A DNA stretch of 24,013 bases from the NCBI GenBank assembly GCA_002387735.1, contig DGKJ01000017.1:21158-45170 (forward strand). Direction: 5' to 3'. Under the pieces are notes generated by a model. That model worked only from the letters and a program-made list of their open reading frames with translations, searched no databases and was not told the origin of the DNA. Position numbers and translations under genes: made by a program. Source of the stretch: Bacteriovoracaceae bacterium UBA4573. Its GTDB lineage: Bacteria > Bdellovibrionota > UBA1018 > UBA923. Below are positions 1 to 6,983 of the stretch, piece by piece (within the stretch, counting starts at the first letter, position 1; every line of letters starts with the position of its first letter).

Positions 1-144
1 ACGCCGTCCTCCATCTTCGAAAACCGATCGCTCGGCCACCAAATGTAGCGAAGATGTGTGTTTTTATTAGGTTGGATCATTAACAGGAAGGGTTACCGGA
101 CTCAAGCGCTTTATTTGCGAGAAAAACGAGACCAAAGCCCAGCG

Positions 145-963
145 TTACTTGATTGGCGCACCAAGCCCGTACTTGGCCGGGGCCTGTTGGTAAGCCGCTT
201 GCGCCTCGGGTAGCCAGGAATTTAAAGCAGACTTTCGGGTCGTATTCGAAGGGTGAGTCGAAAGAAACTCCGGAGGCGCCTGACCGCCAGAAGCAGCGGC
301 CATTCGGTCCCAAAGCCGACCCGCTTCAGAGGGGTCGTATCCGGCTTTGGCCATGTAGATTTGACCAAATTTGTCGGCATCAGTTTCATCGTCCCGTGAG
401 AATTTTCGGCTAAAAAAGGTTACCGCAAGGCCGGCCGCCGCCCCGCCAAGCCCGGTAAGGGTTTTGCAGGTAGCGTCTTTGCAAAGCAATTGACCGGCAG
501 CGATCGCGCCGGCACCGATTACTAGCCCAGCGAGGCTCTCTTTGATGGCGCGCGCATAACGCTGTTTGCCGTGACGTCTCGTCGCATGTGCCACTTCGTG
601 GCCCATCACTGCAGCCAATGCCGCTTCGGTTTTAAGAACCGGCATTATCCCGGTATAAACCGCCATTTTTCCTCCCGGCATGCACCAAGCATTGACCTCA
701 GGACTTTCAATGAGAATGGTTTCCCAGTTAAATTTTTCGCCAGACGATGCGGCGATTCGATTGGCCACTCTTTGGACCATGGCGTTCCACTCGGCATTGG
801 TAGATAGCTTAGATTTGGCTTTTACCTCTGCGTAGGCCTTTGCAGCTTCGGCGTTGATTTCCGCATCACTTGGTTCTTTTCCAATGGGAAGCGAAGCACA
901 GCCCGAACTCAGAACGGAAACGAGTGTTAGAATTAGTGTAAAAAGCCGTAGTTGCGTTTTCAT
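145..963 (-). CDS. M48 family zinc metalloprotease, outer-membrane-type lipoprotein
   Basis: This 272-residue protein starts with a lipoprotein signal peptide: basic start, hydrophobic stretch, lipobox LSSGC with the lipidated Cys at residue 22. The zinc motif HEVAH lies at residues 122-126 (His122 and His126 ligands, Glu123 catalytic), and DDETDAD provides the probable third ligand Glu193. A Gly/Ala-rich stretch around 145-180, between the motifs, is typical of the M48B/LoiP-YcaL type. The C-terminus has the usual FLSTHPSNTTR motif. Family members degrade misfolded envelope proteins at the inner face of the outer membrane; that role is inferred. The ATG at 963 has no Shine-Dalgarno sequence, but a promoter ending a few bases upstream fits a nearly leaderless mRNA. 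It is divergent from the glycosyltransferase gene at 1065. Confidence 0.93.
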   Translation of the reverse strand: MKTQLRLFTLILTLVSVLSSGCASLPIGKEPSDAEINAEAAKAYAEVKAKSKLSTNAEWNAMVQRVANRIAASSGEKFNWETILIESPEVNAWCMPGGKMAVYTGIMPVLKTEAALAAVMGHEVAHATRRHGKQRYARAIKESLAGLVIGAGAIAAGQLLCKDATCKTLTGLGGAAAGLAVTFFSRKFSRDDETDADKFGQIYMAKAGYDPSEAGRLWDRMAAASGGQAPPEFLSTHPSNTTRKSALNSWLPEAQAAYQQAPAKYGLGAPIK

Positions 964-974
964 AGATGATTCTA

Positions 975-1003
975 TTCATACCCAAGGTCTTAGCGAATGT
1001 AAA
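975..1003 (-). promoter_or_regulatory. Candidate promoter for the M48 protease gene
   Basis: On the minus strand TTTACA (998-1003) is followed after 17 bp by TATGAA (975-980). The predicted start of transcription is about 5-7 bases before the ATG at 963. This is read from sequence only. The -35 box with its flank, TTTACATTCG, also occurs in the candidate promoter at 22868. Confidence 0.45.
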
Positions 1004-1021
1004 AATGTACGAATTCGGAAC

Positions 1022-1050
1022 TTGATCGTTTCGATCGTTTCATCAAGAAT
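1022..1050 (+). promoter_or_regulatory. Candidate promoter for the GT-C glycosyltransferase gene
   Basis: TTGATC (1022-1027), a 17-bp spacer and AAGAAT (1045-1050) match four of six consensus bases each. The hexamers lie within an inverted repeat CTTGAT-N15-ATCAAG (1021-1047), so the site could also bind a regulator. Transcription would start about 8 bases before the ATG at 1065, which lacks a Shine-Dalgarno sequence. Confidence 0.3.
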
Positions 1051-1064
1051 CTGGCAGAACACCT

Positions 1065-2594
1065 ATGGGGAATCGTTTTCCAAAAATTCATTTAAAACAC
1101 CTAGACCATATAGTCGGTTTAGCGCTTTTGGTCATGTTAGCTTGTTCGCTGCTAGTGCTCGGGCACCACTACCTGGGGCACGAAAGCTTTTGGTTTGATG
1201 AAGCAGGGCAAATTTGGCTCGCACTAGGTTTGCATCATTATTCAAGCCCATTGGCCCCATGGGGAGGCTTTGTCGAGATTTGGCGTCAAAGCATGGAAAT
1301 GAGTACGGACCCAGGAGGATTCAGTTTTTTACTTCGCGGGTGGATCGCGCTTTTCGGAACCGCGGCACCTGCGCTTCGGTTTTTCCCTTACGCGTTCTTT
1401 CTGGTATCTTTAGTTTTAACTTATTTTATCTGTCTAAAAGACGTTTCTCGCCGAAACATCGCACTATTTGGAACCCTTTTTGTTTTCTTTTTTCCATTCT
1501 GTTTGCAATACGCTTTCGAAGTTCGACCCTACAGCATGGAAAATCTGGGCGTCACCTTTGCAGTTTTGGGTTTGTTACTCCTACGCGAAAAAAACACGGC
1601 GGGTATTCTAGCAATTCTCAGCTTCGGCGTTTTATTTTTTTTATTTTCTCGTTACGGCTTTACTATTTTTGCCGGAGCCTATGCGGCGAGCATCCTTTAT
1701 TTTTGCTACACACGATTTCTTTCACTCCGAGAAACCCTAAAACTAGTCGCCCCCATCGGGCTCGCCGCCATTCTAGTATTTGTTTTGCGTTTTTCCAAAA
1801 TGCCTGTCGGGCTTCCTGAATACGCGCTCGCCGCTACTTTTAAAGGCATGACCCCGAGTCAAATCGGGCCGGTTTTATTTCAGAATTTGCTGACCCTTGA
1901 AATGATTCCGGCTACATTATTGTTGATTTTGGGTTTTAAAATAATTGTTTCAAACCTTTTTAGAACTCGAAGATATAAAATTCCCGGCAAACTCGAACGT
2001 TTGGCGGTTTTTGTATTTTTTTCCTATTTTCTTGCTGCGTTGCTTTCATCTATTGGAAAAATGCCTTGGGATGTATCTCAAAGATGGTCGCTTTCGTTTC
2101 ACGCTCTTTCAGCCATTTGTTTAGCGGTTTTGATCACTAGTACCCTCTCCTTGGTTCGAACCAAATCTTTCACGGTAAATGCCGGATTAGCGATCCTCAT
2201 GATTTTTTTAGCTCAAGCAAGTTACCAAAGAGCGCGAACCTATGCCCGACCAATCGAAGATAATTCCTTCGCCGTACTACATCCACTTATCGGGGAACTT
2301 GGCCCGAACCAGAAACTTTTTGTACCCGCCCACATGGAGGCCACCGTGCGTCAACTTTTCGAATTGGGAGGAATGCGAAAGTACCAACGCCAAATCGAAT
2401 ATCCGAAAAGTATGGTTTTCGAGACGCTGGCTCACCCTCGCTCCGAAGAATCGATTGCCGACAGTTCGATCGTCTATAGTATTTATGGACGCATATCTAA
2501 AGAGGAACTGAATCGTTATCAAATACGCATTGGAAAACCGGGAACAATAGTTTCTTCGGAAACCTGGCCAAACCAGATCTGGAAGTATCCCTAA
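1065..2594 (+). CDS. Polytopic GT-C fold glycosyltransferase (GT39/ArnT-like)
   Basis: The 509-residue protein has about ten hydrophobic segments. The first (about 15-35) is followed by an external loop with SFWFDEAGQ (residues 41-49). An acidic pair in the first periplasmic loop (here Asp45-Glu46) is characteristic of GT-C enzymes that use polyprenyl-phosphate sugars as donors. A second family-like motif is FEVRPYSME near residue 150. The hydrophilic C-terminal ~110 residues would lie in the periplasm. The protein probably transfers a sugar to lipid, glycan or protein on the periplasmic side of the inner membrane; the acceptor cannot be told from sequence. No glycan-biosynthesis cluster surrounds it. 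The ATG is not preceded by a clear ribosome-binding site. Confidence 0.8.
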   Translation: MGNRFPKIHLKHLDHIVGLALLVMLACSLLVLGHHYLGHESFWFDEAGQIWLALGLHHYSSPLAPWGGFVEIWRQSMEMSTDPGGFSFLLRGWIALFGTAAPALRFFPYAFFLVSLVLTYFICLKDVSRRNIALFGTLFVFFFPFCLQYAFEVRPYSMENLGVTFAVLGLLLLREKNTAGILAILSFGVLFFLFSRYGFTIFAGAYAASILYFCYTRFLSLRETLKLVAPIGLAAILVFVLRFSKMPVGLPEYALAATFKGMTPSQIGPVLFQNLLTLEMIPATLLLILGFKIIVSNLFRTRRYKIPGKLERLAVFVFFSYFLAALLSSIGKMPWDVSQRWSLSFHALSAICLAVLITSTLSLVRTKSFTVNAGLAILMIFLAQASYQRARTYARPIEDNSFAVLHPLIGELGPNQKLFVPAHMEATVRQLFELGGMRKYQRQIEYPKSMVFETLAHPRSEESIADSSIVYSIYGRISKEELNRYQIRIGKPGTIVSSETWPNQIWKYP

Positions 2595-2622
2595 AAATAG
2601 GCGCTCTACATGACGATTTTTT

Positions 2623-2644
2623 TGGTGCCGATGGAGGGACTCGA
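2623..2644 (-). repeat. Direct repeat of the tRNA-Leu 3' end (att-like copy)
   Basis: These 22 bp match 2832-2853 exactly: the T-arm 3' half, acceptor 3' strand and CCA of the tRNA-Leu. The copies are 209 bp apart and in the same orientation, and each has a T-run just outside. Direct copies of a tRNA 3' end are the usual trace of site-specific integration; no integrase gene lies between them. Confidence 0.7.
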
Positions 2645-2787
2645 CCTACTACGCTCCTCGCCTCCGGCTCTTCGCTGCGTAGGCTCCCCTCGCTCGCTAA
2701 GTCGCGCATCCTGCGCCACTTGCCGCGCTAGCTCGCTTCGCGACCCATCGCGGCCGCTCCCTCGCGTTCGAGTCCCCTGCTCTGCCA
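2623..2787. repeat. 165-bp GC-rich element bounded by tRNA-3'-end-like sequences in inverted orientation
   Basis: The left 22 bp (2623-2644) are identical to the 3' end of the neighbouring tRNA-Leu gene (2832-2853) and in the same orientation. The right end (2766-2787) reads on the plus strand as a T-arm plus acceptor-like end finishing in CCA, so the two ends are imperfect inverted repeats sharing GGGACTCGA. The interior is about 70% GC, well above its surroundings. It contains hairpins GCGCA-TCC-TGCGC (2704-2716), CGCGA-CCCA-TCGCG (2739-2752) and CTACGC/GCGTAG (2649-2682). No complete tRNA can be folded from it. It may be a small non-autonomous repeat, an integration scar or a tRNA-derived remnant. 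Open reading frames across it look like chance products of the GC bias. Confidence 0.6.
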
Positions 2788-2790
2788 AAT

Positions 2791-2829
2791 AAAAAAAGCC
2801 CGTCGAGAAAAACTCGACAGGCTTTTTTT
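2791..2829. terminator. Bidirectional rho-independent terminator after tRNA-Leu
   Basis: The stem AGCC-C-GTCGAG / CTCGAC-A-GGCT has a five-base A loop and one mismatch. Seven A residues precede it and seven T residues follow it, so it can terminate on both strands. On the minus strand it starts three bases past the CCA end of tRNA-Leu. Confidence 0.9.
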
Positions 2830-2831
2830 AA

Positions 2832-2916
2832 TGGTGCCGATGGAGGGACTCGAACCCCCACGCTTTTCAGCACTAGGTCCTAAGCCTAGCGTGTCTGCCA
2901 ATTTCACCACATCGGC
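2832..2916 (-). tRNA. tRNA-Leu (anticodon UAG)
   Basis: On the minus strand the 85-nt gene begins GCCGATG and ends CATCGGC-A-CCA, giving a perfect seven-base acceptor stem with an encoded CCA. The anticodon arm is CTAGG-CTTAGGA-CCTAG, so the anticodon is TAG, reading CUA and probably other CUN codons. A long variable arm and the D-loop TTGGCAGAC fit a class II leucine tRNA. The T-loop is TTCGAGT. A strong terminator follows directly. Confidence 0.97.
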
Positions 2917-2938
2917 GTGCGAAACGAGGCAAAATCTA

Positions 2939-2944
2939 ATCATA
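2939..2944 (-). promoter_or_regulatory. Candidate -10 box for tRNA-Leu
   Basis: On the minus strand TATGAT lies 22 bases upstream of the mature tRNA 5' end, a normal distance for a short 5' leader. No good -35 hexamer is visible at 16-18 bp, so the call is weak. Confidence 0.3.
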
Positions 2945-2988
2945 GCTTGTCTCAGGGAGCAATGACTTAATTTTTATTATCTAACCGT

Positions 2989-3016
2989 TTGCAAGAACCC
3001 CCAATCGCCATAGAAT
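2989..3016 (+). promoter_or_regulatory. Candidate promoter for the subtilase gene
   Basis: TTGCAA (2989-2994), a 16-bp spacer and TAGAAT (3011-3016) form a good sigma70-type promoter. It predicts a leader of about 50 nt before the ATG at 3073. Confidence 0.55.
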
Positions 3017-3059
3017 GACGACAAAGCGAACACTGACGTTCGTCCTAAACTACTCTTAT

Positions 3060-3066
3060 GGAGGAG
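3060..3066 (+). promoter_or_regulatory. Shine-Dalgarno sequence that fixes the subtilase start
   Basis: GGAGGAG lies six bases before the ATG at 3073. An in-frame ATG at 3058 overlaps this site and has no ribosome-binding site of its own, so translation very probably begins at 3073. Confidence 0.85.
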
Positions 3067-3072
3067 ATCTCT

Positions 3073-4524
3073 ATGCACGTGTCTCATTGGCGCGCCCTGC
3101 GTTTTGCCGCTATGGCGTTTGCCCTATCTTTTTCTGCTGCTTTGGCGGCAGACACAACCGAACCAGTCACGAAAACCCCTTATGCACCGGGCGAAGTGAT
3201 CGTAAAATTCAAATCCGATATCCGCAGAAACAAAGTGTTTATGCAGCAACTCTACCAAGAAGTTGGGGTAGCCAAGGTTCGCAAATTTAAACTCGGTTTC
3301 GGGTCTATTGAGCACTACCAACTGGCCGAAGGCGCATCGGTAGAAAAAGCTATCCAAAAGCTGACCAAAACAGTGGCGGTGGAATACGCTCAGCCGAACT
3401 ATATTCTAAAACTTTTCCGCAATGAAGACGTACTAGACGGTTACGATGACTGCCACCCTCCGGTGGAATTTCTTGGGTGCGTTCCATTCGGCGAATTCAT
3501 TGAAGGTCGGCCGGGAATTGCTCCCAAGCCCAGTCCCGTCGAACCCCCTGTCGCCGATCCGCAACAAAATAAAGTTTGGGGCTTAAACGCGATTTCGGCT
3601 CCCGAGGCTTGGAAAGTCACCACCGGCTCGCAAGGCATTGTGGTCGCAGTGATCGATACCGGCATCGATTATAATCACGAAGATCTATCTTTTAATATGT
3701 GGCGCAGACCGGGCGTAGAATCTGAAGAAGACGACATCGTGGGCTGGGACTTTGTTCACGACGACAATCTCCCTTTCGACGATCACATGCACGGCACCCA
3801 CGTCGCAGGCACCATCGGTGCAGTCGGCGGTAATGCTCTAGGAATCGTAGGCGTGAGCCCCAAGGTTTCCCTAATGGCCGTGAAATTTCTCACCGCCCGT
3901 GGGTCTGGAACCACACTCGACGCAATACGTTCGATCGACTATGCCGTTGAACGCGGCGCGCGCATATTAAACAACAGCTGGGGTGGAGGCGCAGACCCGA
4001 ACAACAACGCTCTTCGTGAGTCGATTGGACGCGCAGAAGCCCGCGGGGTTTTATTCGTAGTAGCTGCCGGAAACGACGGCACCGATAACGATCGTAGACC
4101 AACCTATCCAGCATCGTTTCGGGCGGCCAATCTTATAGCCGTTGCAGCCACCGACTCAAACGACAAGATCGCTTCGTTTGGCGGCGGTTACGGCTCGAAC
4201 TACGGCAAAACCAGTGTTCACTTAGGCGCTCCAGGAAAAGACGTTTACAGCTCAGTTCCTGGCAATCGCTACAGAGGCGCTTCGGGGACATCGATGGCCA
4301 CTCCGATGGTCGCTGGGGCGGCAGCACTGCTCTGGAGCATGAACCCAAACATGACGTTCCTCGACGTCAAAAACCGACTCATGGCCACAGTCGACCCACT
4401 CCCTACACTACAAGGTAAAACGATCACTGGTGGTCGTATTAATCTTGCTAGGGCTGTCGTTACCGAACTCGATTCGGGTGGCGAATATGACGACGAATAC
4501 GATGGTGAAGACGGCGACTGGTAA
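3073..4524 (+). CDS. Secreted subtilisin-like serine protease (S8) with prodomain
   Basis: The 483-residue preproprotein has a Sec signal peptide ending ALA (about residue 25). An inhibitor-like prodomain of roughly 90 residues follows, starting near PGEVIVKFK, then a Pro-rich linker and a subtilase domain. The catalytic residues are Asp195 (VIDTGID), His240 (HGTHVAG) and Ser407 (GTSMATP), with the oxyanion Asn334 in AAGNDG. All are intact, so an active extracellular or periplasmic protease is expected. The C-terminus carries an unusual acidic tail of about 17 residues dominated by Asp, Glu, Gly and Tyr, ending DGEDGDW. The gene has its own promoter and terminator and appears monocistronic. 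The substrate is unknown; nutrient or host/prey protein breakdown is possible. Confidence 0.95.
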   Translation: MHVSHWRALRFAAMAFALSFSAALAADTTEPVTKTPYAPGEVIVKFKSDIRRNKVFMQQLYQEVGVAKVRKFKLGFGSIEHYQLAEGASVEKAIQKLTKTVAVEYAQPNYILKLFRNEDVLDGYDDCHPPVEFLGCVPFGEFIEGRPGIAPKPSPVEPPVADPQQNKVWGLNAISAPEAWKVTTGSQGIVVAVIDTGIDYNHEDLSFNMWRRPGVESEEDDIVGWDFVHDDNLPFDDHMHGTHVAGTIGAVGGNALGIVGVSPKVSLMAVKFLTARGSGTTLDAIRSIDYAVERGARILNNSWGGGADPNNNALRESIGRAEARGVLFVVAAGNDGTDNDRRPTYPASFRAANLIAVAATDSNDKIASFGGGYGSNYGKTSVHLGAPGKDVYSSVPGNRYRGASGTSMATPMVAGAAALLWSMNPNMTFLDVKNRLMATVDPLPTLQGKTITGGRINLARAVVTELDSGGEYDDEYDGEDGDW

Positions 4525-4541
4525 AAACAGGTGCCGGAATT

Positions 4542-4582
4542 AAAAAAAGGGCGGACGACTGTATTGGTCGTTCGCCTTTTTT
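4542..4582. terminator. Bidirectional terminator between the subtilase and the opp operon
   Basis: Seven A residues, the stem GGGCGGACGAC / GTCGTTCGCCT (two G-T pairs), a seven-base loop and a T-run form a convergent terminator. On the minus strand its A-tract overlaps the TAA stop codon of the coiled-coil gene. Confidence 0.9.
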
Positions 4583-6983
4583 ATTTAGAGGTTTTGCCAA
4601 ATCCGGACTTCGTACCACCCGGTGGACTTTTTCCTGCATTCTTTAACTGATTTTGAAGTTTGGCGACTTCTACTCGCAATTTTGTCTCTTCGAGTTTCAG
4701 GTCATCAAATCTCTTTTTCTGCCGACTCAGTTCCTCTTGCAGAGCTTTATTGAGCTTGGCCGCGTGTTCTAACTTGTGACGAGACTCCGCATCTGTGGTT
4801 TCACCGGCCTTGGCAGCTCCTGGTTGTTTGCCGGCAGCAACTTTACTGCCGCTACCCATCAATGCGTTAAGTTTTTCCTGCAACTCTTTGTTTTGCCGGC
4901 GCAGTTCTTCACCCTGTTTAATAGCGCGATCGCGCGCCGTGGTTACTTCCGCAAGCTCTCTTGTATCCACGGATTTGAGGCTTGCCTCCGAAGTTCGTCG
5001 TTGAAATTCTTCAAAATGGCGCTTGGTACGAGACAATTCTTCTTGCGCTTGAGAGCGCGCCGTAAATTCTTCTGACCACTTTTTCTGCAATTCGTCGGTC
5101 CTTTTTGTGAGCTTTTCATTGCTTTCTTTTGCAGACGCCAAAAGTTTTTCTGAGGCCGCAAACTTCATTTTCATTTCGGCTTCACTTACCGAGGTAGCGA
5201 CTAATTTTTTATAACGCTCGAGATTTTCCATCATCGTCGTCATCATTTCTTTCATTTTCTCTACCGCGAATTGTTTCTGTTTTACTCCTTCATCCTTAAG
5301 GCGAATCTGCTCAACCATTGACGCCTCGAGGGTACGGAAATCGAATTCTCTTTTTCTTAGATGATCGTCGATTTGGCGCACCTTTTCGTTCAGTGCGGCT
5401 TTTTCTCGCACCACGTCTTGCAGTAAACCCTTCGACATTGCCTGGCCTGTTTGATTAGTGGGGCCACTATCGGTCGCCACTGGCGTTTCTTTCACTGTAG
5501 CTTTGGCCTCTTCCAATTGAGCTTTCACACTTTCTAAGTTGCCACTCATCAAGCTCAGTTGTTCTTTGTAGTGTCGAATTTTAGTAACTAACTGAATATT
5601 GCGCACTCTCGTAATATGGTGAATTCCCTGCAAAAACGTTTCTCTGAGTCGAATAGAAATCGTACGAAAAATTTCCTCAAAACGATCTTCTGGCATATCG
5701 CCAAGTACTACTACAAGCTCGGCACGTACGGCCTTGAGTAAAAGTTGTAAAACCTCTTCTACGTCTTCGTTTTCTTTTTCAGATAGTGGGCTCTCGACCG
5801 GAGCCTTGGAGAGATCGATTGACAAATTTTTCACCGTTAAAAAATCATCTCGAGTGTTAATTCGGTCAATCGCTCCGACCGACACTGCTTCCTCGTCGGT
5901 CGACAGGCGTTCTGTTTTTAAGACAACTTCCGGTCCGTCTTGTTCTGACTCGGACCCGCCACCCCGCACCCGAATTACGTCGCTACTGGTGTCCGCAATC
6001 AATTGCCGATCTCGTTCCCCTAGAGCGGTTCTCTTTTTAGTTTCGATTTGATCATTGGCCTGCTTTTCTAAGTGTTCTACAAAACTAAACGCAGTTCCCT
6101 TGCTCGGCTTTTCGCGGTCTCTAAATTCCAAATCTGCTAAGTTCTCGTGCGATCGGCGTTCGCGAGAAATAATTTCGGGATCTTCTACAGTCGAGCCAGT
6201 GGACCTTCGATCGAGCATTGCTTTTTTTCGTTTGCGCTCTTCTAGTTCATGGACACGAGCTTCAATCACCGCTTGTTTTTCTTCTTCGGCTTCTTTTACG
6301 TGAGTTAGGCGCCCGCGTTCGCGTTCAAATTTTTTCTCGTCTTCAGTAAAATCTTTTATATCAGCGGCCGAAAGAGCTTCCGGTTGTACTGTTGAAGCAG
6401 CGGTCTGAGTTGAGTGAGTAGAATTTCCGTCCTCTGAGGGAGAAAGTGCTGAAACGTCTACGTAGTCGATTGCCTTTTTTGTGGCGACGTCGTTTCCAGC
6501 GGTATTGATAATTCCGACAATCTGAAACCGGCCGCTCCGGGGATCAAATCGGACGACGACCTCATCGGCCAACGTGGAGATATTTTCAATAAATTTTTGA
6601 ATGCGACCCGCGACTCCGTCGTTCGGTTTTTCGCCAGGCATAAAACCAGCGCATGTTTGCTCGACCCAAAATACCGCACTGGTAATCATACGTACGTCGT
6701 CCCAACCGTACTCTATTTCGATACACTTAGACTTTTCGCCGGTTCGGTAATTGGCAAATCCGTTGAAAATTGAGGTTTCGAGAATCTGACGCACTCGATA
6801 CTCAAGCACCTCCCCATCGTCCACTGCGGCCAGAGCGTCTTTGGCTTCATAAAATAGAAAATCCAACACTCGACCAACGTGACGAGTCGAAAAAAAGTAC
6901 TCGTACAAGACTCGCGCATTTGCTCGAAGAAGTTCTTCGATTCCAAATTTGGATTGGCGTACGATCTGATTCGCTTCGATCAT
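4581..6983 (-). CDS. Large coiled-coil protein of unknown function
   Basis: I do not recognise this family. The 800-residue protein lacks a signal peptide and membrane segments, so it is probably cytoplasmic. The N-terminal ~160 residues look globular (mixed hydrophobic pattern, motifs such as RVLDFLFYEAKDAL and VVRFDPRSGRFQIVGI). Residues about 165-430 are charged, Ser/Thr-rich and probably disordered. From about 430 to 780 heptad-like, Glu/Lys/Gln/Leu-rich sequence predicts a long coiled coil, and the tail is Gly/Lys-rich. The start at 6983 is chosen because its ATG overlaps the TGA of the upstream gene by four bases (ATGA), which indicates translational coupling; a longer frame to 7100 would run deep into that gene. 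It is the last gene of the opp operon. A scaffold or tethering role is only a guess. Confidence 0.75.
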   Translation of the reverse strand: MIEANQIVRQSKFGIEELLRANARVLYEYFFSTRHVGRVLDFLFYEAKDALAAVDDGEVLEYRVRQILETSIFNGFANYRTGEKSKCIEIEYGWDDVRMITSAVFWVEQTCAGFMPGEKPNDGVAGRIQKFIENISTLADEVVVRFDPRSGRFQIVGIINTAGNDVATKKAIDYVDVSALSPSEDGNSTHSTQTAASTVQPEALSAADIKDFTEDEKKFERERGRLTHVKEAEEEKQAVIEARVHELEERKRKKAMLDRRSTGSTVEDPEIISRERRSHENLADLEFRDREKPSKGTAFSFVEHLEKQANDQIETKKRTALGERDRQLIADTSSDVIRVRGGGSESEQDGPEVVLKTERLSTDEEAVSVGAIDRINTRDDFLTVKNLSIDLSKAPVESPLSEKENEDVEEVLQLLLKAVRAELVVVLGDMPEDRFEEIFRTISIRLRETFLQGIHHITRVRNIQLVTKIRHYKEQLSLMSGNLESVKAQLEEAKATVKETPVATDSGPTNQTGQAMSKGLLQDVVREKAALNEKVRQIDDHLRKREFDFRTLEASMVEQIRLKDEGVKQKQFAVEKMKEMMTTMMENLERYKKLVATSVSEAEMKMKFAASEKLLASAKESNEKLTKRTDELQKKWSEEFTARSQAQEELSRTKRHFEEFQRRTSEASLKSVDTRELAEVTTARDRAIKQGEELRRQNKELQEKLNALMGSGSKVAAGKQPGAAKAGETTDAESRHKLEHAAKLNKALQEELSRQKKRFDDLKLEETKLRVEVAKLQNQLKNAGKSPPGGTKSGFGKTSK

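Noticed and set aside
1..144. Possible start of a minus-strand gene near position 14
   Set aside because: Only a few codons would lie in the window and there is no ribosome site. No feature can be supported in this stretch.
2766..2787. A second tRNA gene on the plus strand
   Set aside because: Only a T-arm-like and CCA end is present. There is no matching acceptor 5' strand, D-arm or anticodon arm upstream, and the acceptor 3' strand is too short.
2606..2792. Overlapping 60-codon reading frames on both strands across the GC-rich element
   Set aside because: They are Arg/Ser/Glu-rich or Arg/Cys/Pro-rich, share the DNA on both strands and read through tRNA-like ends. They look like artefacts of composition.
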